This document shows, piece by piece, positions 6,564 to 12,323 of a stretch of 12,323 nt of DNA. The notes beneath the pieces are model-generated. The model did not search any database and was not told the origin of the DNA. It worked only from the letters and a program-made list of their open reading frames with translations. Each line of letters begins with the position of its first letter. The first letter of the stretch is position 1. Source of the stretch: an uncultured Collinsella sp. (GTDB lineage: Bacteria; Actinomycetota; Coriobacteriia; Coriobacteriales; Coriobacteriaceae); NCBI GenBank assembly GCA_900548495.1, contig URKT01000063.1, positions 1 through 12,323 on the forward strand. The letters are read 5' to 3'. The position numbers and the translations under genes are program-made.

Positions 6564-6742
6564 TTATCCATGTTGAACAGGTAAGCCACGACGCAGACAA
6601 TAAAGAACATCGGCAAGTTACCAAAGCCGAAGACTTCGCAGCCAATAAGGATGGGTGCGAGCAGCGTATTGGTGGCGCTGCCAAAGACGGCTGCGTAGCC
6701 CAGTGCGGCGCAGAGCTCGACGGGCATGCCGAGTTGAGCCTC
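6533..6742 (-). pseudogene. C-terminal remnant of a ClC-family chloride channel/transporter
   Basis: About 70 in-frame codons end at a TAG at 6533. They read through LGMPVELCAALGYAAVFG, then ATNTLLAPILIGCEVFGFG, then PMFFIVCVVAYLFNMDKSIY. This matches the last two membrane helices of bacterial voltage-gated chloride channel (ClC) proteins: an Ala/Gly-rich helix followed by a (A)TNTxxAPxxIGxEVFG element, and a final hydrophobic helix ending in an Asn-x-x-SIY tail. A ClC protein is about 400 residues or more, so at least four fifths are missing. Upstream the sequence switches to a truncated Abi_2 gene in another frame. An ATG exists at 6727, but a 64-residue fragment would not be a working channel. 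The family call is from memory of conserved patterns, not a search. Confidence 0.65.
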
Positions 6743-7165
6743 GTTATGGCGACATCTGGGTAACAGAAAGGCCCGCGTTCCTCAGAGGCAAGATAGGCAA
6801 TTCTGCTTTTGAGGTAGATCTCAATTCTGCCGACCGCATCAAACATTAACTGCCGGAGGGCTCGGTCAAATTCATACGTGTAGATGATGGTTTCGAATGT
6901 TGTGCCTTCGCGAAAGATGGTAATCCCGGACTTGCATTTGGTTTTGTAGGGAAACCAGTAGGCCGACAGTCTGTAGTGGTTGGCTTCGACCAAAGCTCGC
7001 TCGAGTTCGCTTTGATCAGAGCACTTAAGACCCTTGTTTTCTGTCAATAGTGCTATTTGTTCGTTGATGGATATCCGCGACTTCTGGTATTTCATTAAGC
7101 CTCTTGATAGAAAAAGAGCTGGAGTTGCGCATCGTTGAGAGGCTTTCCAGCTTTAGCAAAACAAA

Positions 7166-7206
7166 CTTATAAGATGCGACGGGCCGCGTCAAGATAATTG
7201 CTTGAC
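7166..7206 (-). promoter_or_regulatory. Possible Abi_2 promoter with overlapping dyad
   Basis: On the minus strand TTGACG (7187-7192) and TATAAG (7166-7171) are separated by 15 bp, a short spacer. GTCAAG (7188-7193) and CTTGAC (7201-7206) form a perfect 6-bp inverted repeat with a 7-bp gap that overlaps the -35, so a repressor could bind there. This lies in the 170-bp spacer between the Abi_2 start and the GyrI-like stop. The rest of the spacer shows nothing firm. Confidence 0.35.
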
Positions 7207-7265
7207 AGCCTAGGAGGCGGCTGGTTGGCTGGCTTAAAACCCAGCGCGTGAAATGACGCTCCACG

Positions 7266-7904
7266 CTATTCAGCGCGCTTGATAGGATGACGAACCACAG
7301 TCTTAAGTTTCTCCGGCGCACACTTGCGTGGATCGGAAAGATAGATTTCGTGATGTAAACGGGTGTCTGAGAAGTCGGGGACATAGCCCTGCTCGGTCGC
7401 ATATTCATGCATGGCGTCTACGGTTGCCGGCTCGCTGTCGTAGGGTCCGGTATGCATGCATTGAACGCAGAGACCCTCGTCAACTTTAAGCAGCTCGACG
7501 GCAGAAAAGTCCAGTTTCTTTTTGGCCGTGGCTTCCGCGACCGCCCAGTCAAAGTCATCCTGAGTGACGAAATCGGGCAGGCGGATGCACGAGATAAAGT
7601 TGAAATCGTCCTTGCGTACATAATCGATGTCGCCGCTCGGGGAGTCTTGCCACCAGAAGCCCTCGAGCGGCGGTACCACAAAGTCGAAATAGCCCTCGAT
7701 ACTCCTTGAGCCTTTCTTTGACATCTTGACGGTATAGGCGATGCCGTAAAGCAGCGGCAGGGCATTTTGATACTCGCCACCTTCGGTATTTGGGTCGCCC
7801 TTTCCGCGAACGGCAACGTAGCTCATAGGCGGGACAGTTATGATACTCGGCTTGCTTGCAGGTCTGTAGAGCTCCTTGCATTCCTTCTTAAAGTCGAACG
7901 CCAT
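7266..7904 (-). CDS. GyrI-like small-molecule-binding domain protein
   Basis: The 212-residue protein matches the stand-alone GyrI-like family, a SOUL/GyrI (AraC effector-binding) fold that binds small molecules. Landmarks are the opening MAFDFKKE, VAVRGKGDPN (30-39), LLYGIAYTVKMSKKG (51-65), VVPPLEGFWW (76-85), VQCMHTGPYDSEPAT (147-161) and the C-terminal RLHHEIYLSDPRK (182-194). Length and ends fit, with no DNA-binding domain or signal peptide. Some family members act as cyclopropanoid hydrolases or in drug tolerance, and E. coli GyrI/SbmC protects DNA gyrase; the exact role here is unknown. The ATG at 7904 follows GAAAGGCGG. A LexA-type box lies 57-70 bp upstream of the start codon, suggesting DNA-damage induction. 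It is transcribed alone, towards the Abi_2 remnant. Confidence 0.88.
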   Translation of the reverse strand: MAFDFKKECKELYRPASKPSIITVPPMSYVAVRGKGDPNTEGGEYQNALPLLYGIAYTVKMSKKGSRSIEGYFDFVVPPLEGFWWQDSPSGDIDYVRKDDFNFISCIRLPDFVTQDDFDWAVAEATAKKKLDFSAVELLKVDEGLCVQCMHTGPYDSEPATVDAMHEYATEQGYVPDFSDTRLHHEIYLSDPRKCAPEKLKTVVRHPIKRAE

Positions 7905-7945
7905 GTTGGCCGCCTTTCTGCGTATTGGCCTGCTTAGATAGCGGA

Positions 7946-7951
7946 ATCATA
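7946..7951 (-). promoter_or_regulatory. Extended -10 promoter of the GyrI-like gene
   Basis: On the minus strand TGATATGAT gives a TATGAT -10 with the TGn extension, 42 bp before the start codon. A second overlapping TATGAT lies at 7951-7956. With a 17-bp spacer the -35 position falls on CGAACA (7969-7974), which is half of the LexA box, so LexA binding would block RNA polymerase. The leader would be about 35 bases. Confidence 0.5.
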
Positions 7952-7960
7952 TCATAGAAA

Positions 7961-7974
7961 CGAACAGCTGTTCG
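7961..7974. promoter_or_regulatory. LexA (SOS) box, perfect 14-bp palindrome
   Basis: CGAACAGCTGTTCG is fully self-complementary and matches the CGAAC-N4-GTTCG operator of LexA in Bacillus and actinobacteria. It overlaps the predicted -35 of the leftward GyrI-like gene, the expected place for a repressor. The rightward exporter gene starts 200 bp away, so control of it is less likely. Confidence 0.75.
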
Positions 7975-8092
7975 AATGATTTGGCTGACAGATTGAGATG
8001 CGTGCGTTGTGTTTGGCGGTCGGCCTGACCCCATCGATGATTTCTCTGCCTCCCCGGCGCCTCATCTATAGCTGCCGTTTCCCCATATAGAA

Positions 8093-8113
8093 CCTGCCAA
8101 AATAAACCCGTCC
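8093..8113 (-). repeat. Solo inverted copy of the exporter terminator arm
   Basis: The reverse complement of 8093-8113 matches 11660-11680 at 20 of 21 bases, and similarity continues a few bases on both sides with one gap. At the right-hand site the sequence forms the loop and 3' arm of the exporter terminator. Here the pairing 5' arm is missing, so it cannot fold alone. It lies 63 bp upstream of the ABC ATPase gene. The rest of this 271-bp spacer has an imperfect palindrome GGTCGGCCTGACC (8018-8030) and a weak -10-like TAATAC (8137-8142) for the exporter. Confidence 0.65.
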
Positions 8114-8175
8114 CTTTTTAGTCGGTGCGAAATGGGTAATACTAAAGAGTTATCCGACCAGATGGGAATTAATCG

Positions 8176-8877
8176 ATGGCTTATATCGAATTCAAAGACG
8201 TCATCAAGGCATACGGCGAGGGCGACGCCCGCATTCACGCACTCGACGGCGCGAGCTTTACGGTCGAGCGCGGCGAGCTCGCCATCATTTTGGGTGCTTC
8301 GGGTGCCGGCAAGACCACGGCGCTCAACATTCTGGGCGGCATGGATACGGCGACTTCCGGCACCGTGACGGTGGACGGGCGCGATGTGAGCTCCGCTAAC
8401 GAGGCGCAGCTCGTGGAATACCGCCGCGCCGACGTCGGCTTTGTCTTCCAGTTCTACAATCTGGTCCCCAACCTGACGGCGCTCGAAAATGTTGAGCTTG
8501 CGGCGCAAATCTGCCCTGATTCGCTCGATGCCGAGCAAACGCTTTGCCAGGTTGGCTTGGGTGAGCGCCTCGCCAACTTCCCCGCGCAGCTTTCGGGCGG
8601 CGAGCAGCAGCGCGTGTCCATTGCCCGCGCACTGGCAAAGAACCCCAAGCTGCTTTTGTGCGACGAGCCCACGGGCGCACTTGACTATAAAACCGGCAAG
8701 CAGATCTTGCAGCTGCTGCAGGACACTTGCCGCAAGCAGGGCATTACGGTCATCATCATCACCCACAACTCCGCGCTGGCGCCCATGGCCGATCGCCTGA
8801 TCCGCTTTAAGAACGGTCGCGTGGAGAGCGAGACGGTCCAGCAAAATCCCGTGCCTATCGAGACGATCGAGTGGTAG
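8176..8877 (+). CDS. ABC transporter ATP-binding protein (MacB/LolD type)
   Basis: This is the ATPase that drives the FtsX-like permease encoded immediately downstream, at the inner face of the membrane. In 233 residues it has Walker A GASGAGKT (40-47), the Q-loop Q92 in FQFYNLVPNLTALENV, the signature LSGGEQQR (139-146), Walker B LLLCDEP (159-165), the D-loop GALD (167-170) and the switch histidine H197. The NLVPNLTALENV stretch and the LSGGEQQRVSIARAL form are typical of the MacB/LolD/FtsE-like subfamily used for lipoprotein, peptide or drug traffic rather than nutrient import. The ATG at 8176 has only a weak GGGA about 8 bases upstream. Its stop lies 5 bp before the permease ATG, so the two are surely one operon. 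No regulator or two-component pair lies beside it. Confidence 0.95.
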   Translation: MAYIEFKDVIKAYGEGDARIHALDGASFTVERGELAIILGASGAGKTTALNILGGMDTATSGTVTVDGRDVSSANEAQLVEYRRADVGFVFQFYNLVPNLTALENVELAAQICPDSLDAEQTLCQVGLGERLANFPAQLSGGEQQRVSIARALAKNPKLLLCDEPTGALDYKTGKQILQLLQDTCRKQGITVIIITHNSALAPMADRLIRFKNGRVESETVQQNPVPIETIEW

Positions 8878-8882
8878 CGCCC

Positions 8883-11648
8883 ATGGACCAAGACCGCCAA
8901 AACAGCCTACGCCGCGACGCGCAGAACACGGAGCGCGAGCAGGATTTTACGACCTACCGCACTGCCCAAAGCTCAAACGATATGGTGCCGACGGTTTTTC
9001 GCCGTGGCATCTACCGCACAATCCGAGGCAGTCTTAAGCGCTTCTTGTCAATCGTGGTCATCACCGCGCTTGGCGTGAGCGTGATGTGCGGCCTTAAGGC
9101 GGGTTGCGAGGACCTGTGTGATTCGGTTGATGCCTACTTCGACCAGCAAAATGTCTATGACATTAACGTGCAGTCGACCTATGGCCTGACTGACGATGAT
9201 CTCGACGCCATACAAGAGGTCGATGGCGTCGAAACGGCCGAGGGCATCTACACCGAGACCGCCTACACCGCCGTGGGTACAACGCGCGAGCGCGTGGTCG
9301 TGCAGAGTCTCTCCAAGGAGAACATCGATCAGCCGGTGCTCGTGAACGGCGATTTGCCCGAGAGCGCTGATGAAGTCGCGGTGACTTCGAAGTTCCTGAA
9401 GGCATCGGGCAAGAAAATCGGCGATACGGTGAGTTTTGCCGCCAATGACGCGAGCTCGTCCAATCAAAGCGCCAAGGACCAGTTTGCCGCGGGCGATTAC
9501 ACCATTACGGCCGAGGTCCTCGACCCCACTGATGTGAGCTCCGACTCGACAGTCAACGCTTTTCGCGCTGCTTCGGCGGCGGACTATAAGTTCTATGTGA
9601 GCGAGGACGCCGCGACATCTTCTTCCTACTCCGCGGTCCACGTGATCGTCGAGGGAGCCAAGAGCCTCAACTCCTATTCGGATTCCTACGCGGCAAAGAT
9701 CAATGAGGTCAAGGGCAATATCGAGAAGATCCGCGAGGAGCGTGAGAAGGCGCGCGCCCAGGAGCTGACGGTCGACACGCCGGCGAGCTTGGACGCGGCT
9801 GAGCGTCAGGCGAATATGCTCTTTGGGATTGAGCAGGACAACATCAATCGCATGGCCGAGGGCAGCGACGAGCGTGCGCAGGCGCAAGCCGACCTGGATC
9901 AGCGTCGCGCCGCCGCCGATCAACAGTTTGCCGATGCCCGCGCCGAGCTTTCCGATCTGGGCGAATGCACCTGGTACATCCAGGACCGCGGCAACATCGC
10001 AAGCTACTCGAGCGTGGAGAGCGACAGCTCGTCAATTGAGGCCATCGCCACGGTGTTCCCGTTCATCTTCTTTATCGTCGCCGTGCTCATCAGCCTTACC
10101 ACCGCCACGCGTATGGTCGAGGAGGAGCGCACGCTCATCGGCCTGTATAAGGCACTCGGTTATTCGCGCGGACGCATCCTGTCCAAATACGTGGACTATG
10201 CGCTGTGGGCTTGTCTGATCGGCGGCGTGCTCGGCAACATCATCGGATTTGTGGGCCTGCCGCTGTTCCTGTTTACGGTGTTCGACGACATGTACTCACT
10301 GCCCCAGATGCTGCTTTCGTACGACATCGTGTCGTCGCTCGTGTCGGTGGCGCTGTTTGCCGTGGGCGTGGTGGGCGCCACGATTATCGCCTGCCGCCAC
10401 GAGATGGCCGAGACCCCGGCCTCGCTTATGCGTCCCAAGGCCCCGCGCGCTGGCTCGCGCATCTTGCTCGAGCGCATCGGCTTTATCTGGCGCCGCATGG
10501 GCTTCTTAAACAAGGTGGCGGCGCGTAACCTGTTCCGCTACAAAAAGCGCGCCTTTATGACCATCTTCGGTATCGCCGGCTGCACGGCGCTCGTGATCTG
10601 CGGTATGGGTATTCGTGATACGTCGGTCGCGCTGTCGCCCAAGCAGTACGGCCACGTCACGCGCTATGACCTGCTGGCGGTTGCCAATCCCGACGATTTT
10701 TCGCAGACGTGCGCGGCATTGGATGAGCGCAGCGCGGCCAAGGATTCTGACGTGACCGTGACTTCGACGCTGCCGATTATGACCGACAACGTCACCTTTA
10801 CATTCGGCGGAAAGAGCGAGACCGTGCAGCTGATTGTGGTGCCCGATGACCGCACGAACGACCTGGACGACTACGTGCGTCTCGAGGATGAGTCCAAAGA
10901 GCCACTGTCTTTGCGTGACGGAGACGTGTATCTGAGCAAGAGTTCACAGCTGGTGCTGGGGATTCAACCGGGCGATACGGCACACGTCCAGGATTCGTCG
11001 CTCAACGTAGCCAAGGTCAAAGTCAGCGACATTTCGCTCAACTATCTGGGCAATACGCTTTATATGACGCAGGGCACCTATGAGCGCGCGTTCGGTCGAA
11101 GCGTGCGCCTTAACGGTGTCTTTGTGCTGCTTAAGGGCTCAACTTCTGACCAGATTGCGTTTAGCAAGAAGCTTAAGAGCGACGGTTGGCTCACCATCTC
11201 AAGCACGGCCGAACATTGGCAGAACTACGAGGCGAACTTTGCGATTATCAATTCCGTCGTGGTGCTCGTGACCTTTATGGCGGCGTGCCTATCGTTTGTG
11301 GTGGTGTTTACGCTGTCCAACACGAATATCTCCGAGCGCGAACGCGAGCTGGCGACCATCAAGGTGCTGGGCTTCCGCCGTGGCGAGGTACACCACTACG
11401 TCAACAAGGAGACGCTGATCCTCACGGCGATTGGCACCGCACTGGGCGTGCCGCTGGGTGGCCTGCTTGCCGAGAGCTTTACGTACATCCTGCAGATGCC
11501 GTCGCTGTACTTTGACGTCGAAGTCGAGCCGCTGAGTTATGTGCTCGCCGTAATGCTTTCCTTTGTCTTTACGTTTATCGTCAACCTCGTCACCAACCGA
11601 ACGCTCAACAAGATCGACATGGTCGGCGCCCTCAAGAGCGCCGAGTAA
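8883..11648 (+). CDS. FtsX-like ABC transporter permease, 921 residues
   Basis: This is the membrane subunit of the exporter powered by the preceding ATPase. Hydrophobic stretches suggest eight helices: near residues 55-72; 388-408, 437-467 and 482-503 (first FtsX module, with TRMVEEERTLIGLYKALGYSRG following the first of these); 559-577; and 790-812, 846-866 and 886-906 (second FtsX module, with ERERELATIKVLGF). A large outside domain (about 75-385) ends in a charged coiled-coil-like stretch (about 270-360), and a second outside domain spans about 580-785. This is the MacB-like duplicated layout. The substrate cannot be deduced; lipid, peptide or antibiotic export are all possible. ATG 8883 is chosen; a GTG at 8871 overlapping the ATPase stop is an alternative. 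Neither has a strong ribosome binding site, so translational coupling is likely. Two hairpins terminate the operon. Confidence 0.93.
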   Translation: MDQDRQNSLRRDAQNTEREQDFTTYRTAQSSNDMVPTVFRRGIYRTIRGSLKRFLSIVVITALGVSVMCGLKAGCEDLCDSVDAYFDQQNVYDINVQSTYGLTDDDLDAIQEVDGVETAEGIYTETAYTAVGTTRERVVVQSLSKENIDQPVLVNGDLPESADEVAVTSKFLKASGKKIGDTVSFAANDASSSNQSAKDQFAAGDYTITAEVLDPTDVSSDSTVNAFRAASAADYKFYVSEDAATSSSYSAVHVIVEGAKSLNSYSDSYAAKINEVKGNIEKIREEREKARAQELTVDTPASLDAAERQANMLFGIEQDNINRMAEGSDERAQAQADLDQRRAAADQQFADARAELSDLGECTWYIQDRGNIASYSSVESDSSSIEAIATVFPFIFFIVAVLISLTTATRMVEEERTLIGLYKALGYSRGRILSKYVDYALWACLIGGVLGNIIGFVGLPLFLFTVFDDMYSLPQMLLSYDIVSSLVSVALFAVGVVGATIIACRHEMAETPASLMRPKAPRAGSRILLERIGFIWRRMGFLNKVAARNLFRYKKRAFMTIFGIAGCTALVICGMGIRDTSVALSPKQYGHVTRYDLLAVANPDDFSQTCAALDERSAAKDSDVTVTSTLPIMTDNVTFTFGGKSETVQLIVVPDDRTNDLDDYVRLEDESKEPLSLRDGDVYLSKSSQLVLGIQPGDTAHVQDSSLNVAKVKVSDISLNYLGNTLYMTQGTYERAFGRSVRLNGVFVLLKGSTSDQIAFSKKLKSDGWLTISSTAEHWQNYEANFAIINSVVVLVTFMAACLSFVVVFTLSNTNISERERELATIKVLGFRRGEVHHYVNKETLILTAIGTALGVPLGGLLAESFTYILQMPSLYFDVEVEPLSYVLAVMLSFVFTFIVNLVTNRTLNKIDMVGALKSAE

Positions 11649-11684
11649 CCTGCCAAAAAGGACAGGTTTATTTTGGCAGGTTTT
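11647..11684 (+). terminator. First terminator of the exporter operon
   Basis: AACCTGCCAAAA (11647-11658) pairs exactly with TTTTGGCAGGTT (11671-11682) around a 12-base loop, and the arm's end runs into TTTT. The stem begins inside the TAA stop codon of the permease gene. The loop plus 3' arm recur in inverted orientation upstream of the operon at 8093-8113. Confidence 0.75.
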
Positions 11685-11688
11685 ATCG

Positions 11689-11736
11689 GGGCAAACGCCG
11701 GACAACCATTAGGTGGTCCGGCGTTTGCCCTGTTTT
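11689..11736. terminator. Second, 15-bp terminator hairpin between convergent genes
   Basis: GGGCAAACGCCGGAC (11689-11703) pairs perfectly with 11716-11730. After one mismatch ACC/GGT continues the stem to an ATTA loop. TGTTTT follows on the plus strand, giving a good rho-independent terminator for the exporter operon. On the minus strand it sits 34 bp after the small gene's stop without a T-run, so it may act weakly in that direction too. Confidence 0.8.
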
Positions 11737-11763
11737 GCTGGGGATGTTTGTCGTTCGGTGCTC

Positions 11764-12084
11764 TTACTGGCCAATCCAGTGTTGCGCATAGCTCTTAATG
11801 TCCTCGGTAAAACCGTCAAGGTCGTCGAGGGCGATCACGCTGTCGATAAGCAAATTGGCTATCTCGCGGTGCATTGTGCTGCGGCGAATGTCGTTTGCAA
11901 TTACGCCTGAGGACAGCTTGTCTCTATTGAGGCGCTCTTCTAGTGCCCAAAATCTACTGGACGCTTCACTGTCGCCGTTCAGCATCTCAACGTACTGGCC
12001 GATGAGCTTTTCCATATAACGTTCTTGCCATTGAGGAAGCATTTTCTTAAACAGCTTCCAGTCGCTTTCGGCTACGTCCCGCAT
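11764..12084 (-). CDS. Conserved small cytoplasmic protein of unknown function
   Basis: The 106-residue product is acidic-basic mixed, largely helical in appearance, with no signal peptide, membrane segment or metal motif. It opens MRDVAESDWKLFKKMLPQWQ. A repeated W-x-x-hydrophobic pattern and a central EERLNRDKLSSGV (49-61) precede a hydrophobic helix-like MHREIANLLIDSVIALDDL (71-89). The pattern recalls a short family found in gut Firmicutes and Actinobacteria whose function is not established; no role is assigned. The ATG at 12084 is chosen because GGAGGA lies directly upstream. The frame stays open to an ATG at 12126, but that has no ribosome binding site. It is convergent with the exporter operon and has slightly lower GC than its neighbours. 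Confidence 0.75.
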   Translation of the reverse strand: MRDVAESDWKLFKKMLPQWQERYMEKLIGQYVEMLNGDSEASSRFWALEERLNRDKLSSGVIANDIRRSTMHREIANLLIDSVIALDDLDGFTEDIKSYAQHWIGQ

Positions 12085-12267
12085 ATGTCCTCCGCTCGTC
12101 AAACGGGCTTTCCATTTGCCTTTCATTCTATTTGGTTTTCGCTCGCAGGCGTGGATGAGAGGCTCTCTTTAGCCTTCGAGATTGGGCTTGAATGGGCCGT
12201 ATGCCACAAAACGGGCCTATCTACTACGTTTAATTGGATGTCCTCAACCATGCCGGGGAAACGAAAA

Positions 12268-12296
12268 ATAAAACCGACGCTCCTATAAGTTGTCAA
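12268..12296 (-). promoter_or_regulatory. Probable promoter of the small leftward gene
   Basis: On the minus strand a consensus TTGACA (12291-12296), a 17-bp spacer and TTTTAT (12268-12273) make a good housekeeping promoter. The leader to the ATG at 12084 would be about 175 bases. A 42-codon frame from an ATG at about 12252 lies in the leader but lacks a ribosome binding site. Nothing else is recognised in 12085-12323. Confidence 0.5.
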
Positions 12297-12323
12297 GAGG
12301 CAGTTTGCGGGAGCGTTCTCTCC

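Larger units (their letters stand above)
6484..7095 (-). pseudogene. Truncated Abi_2-family (abortive-infection type) gene
   Basis: The open frame has 203 codons, but only residues 1 to about 115 look like an Abi_2 (AbiD/AbiF-like) protein. ANHYRLSAYWFPYK (38-51), the EFDRALRQLMFDAVGRIEIYL segment (75-95) and IAYLASEERGPFCYPD (99-114) follow that family's N-terminal pattern. From near position 6750 the frame runs out of phase through the chloride-channel remnant, giving a low-complexity Ser/Pro/Arg tail. Abi_2 proteins are commonly about 300 residues and end with an RNxxxH-type motif of HEPN nucleases, which is absent here. The start ATG at 7095 follows AAGAGG. Abi_2 proteins are associated with phage defence; this copy is probably inactive, though the N-terminal fragment could still be made. 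Lower GC content than the neighbours fits horizontal acquisition. Confidence 0.75.

Noticed and set aside
7025..7408. 127-codon minus-strand frame spanning the Abi_2 start and GyrI-like end
   Set aside because: It overlaps both recognised genes out of frame and has no recognisable product.
12127..12252. 42-codon leader frame before the small leftward gene
   Set aside because: Its stop overlaps the ATG at 12126, which looked like coupling, but neither start has a ribosome binding site and the downstream ATG at 12084 does.

Overview
The window looks like chromosomal DNA from a high-GC Gram-positive gut actinobacterium, most likely a Coriobacteriia member such as Collinsella. This is an inference from GC-rich codon use, AGGAGG-type ribosome binding sites, the style of the proteins and the abundance of intergenic palindromes. 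No rRNA or other taxonomic marker is present, so the genus is not proven.

Layout. (1) Positions 1-5397 hold an aspartate-family amino acid cluster in two divergent arms around a 104-bp shared start region. Leftward are thrC (threonine synthase) then thrB (homoserine kinase); rightward are lysC (aspartate kinase) then asd (aspartate-semialdehyde dehydrogenase). Together they supply the first two and last two steps from aspartate to threonine; homoserine dehydrogenase is not in the window. (2) 5398-5747 is non-coding and dominated by a 130-bp two-tier inverted repeat; a related-looking 112-bp element lies between thrC and thrB. (3) ogt (methylated-DNA--protein-cysteine methyltransferase) occupies 5748-6326. 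(4) 6327-7265 is a scarred accessory stretch. It has a 62-bp tandem repeat whose units are hairpins, the C-terminal remnant of a ClC-type chloride channel, and a truncated Abi_2 gene joined to that remnant. (5) A leftward GyrI-like gene (7266-7904) has a perfect actinobacterial/Bacillus-type LexA (SOS) box, CGAACAGCTGTTCG, over its promoter. (6) A rightward two-gene ABC exporter operon (MacB/LolD-type ATPase plus a 921-residue FtsX-like permease) spans 8176-11648. It ends in two successive terminator hairpins and is flanked by inverted copies of a ~21-bp sequence. (7) A small leftward gene of unknown function (11764-12084) converges on the exporter operon and has a good sigma-70-type promoter near the right edge.

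The most interesting signals are the SOS box upstream of the GyrI-like gene, which mirrors the LexA control known for E. coli sbmC/gyrI, and the density of different structured intergenic repeats. The Abi_2/ClC junction marks a past insertion or deletion. No complete undescribed multi-gene system is visible.
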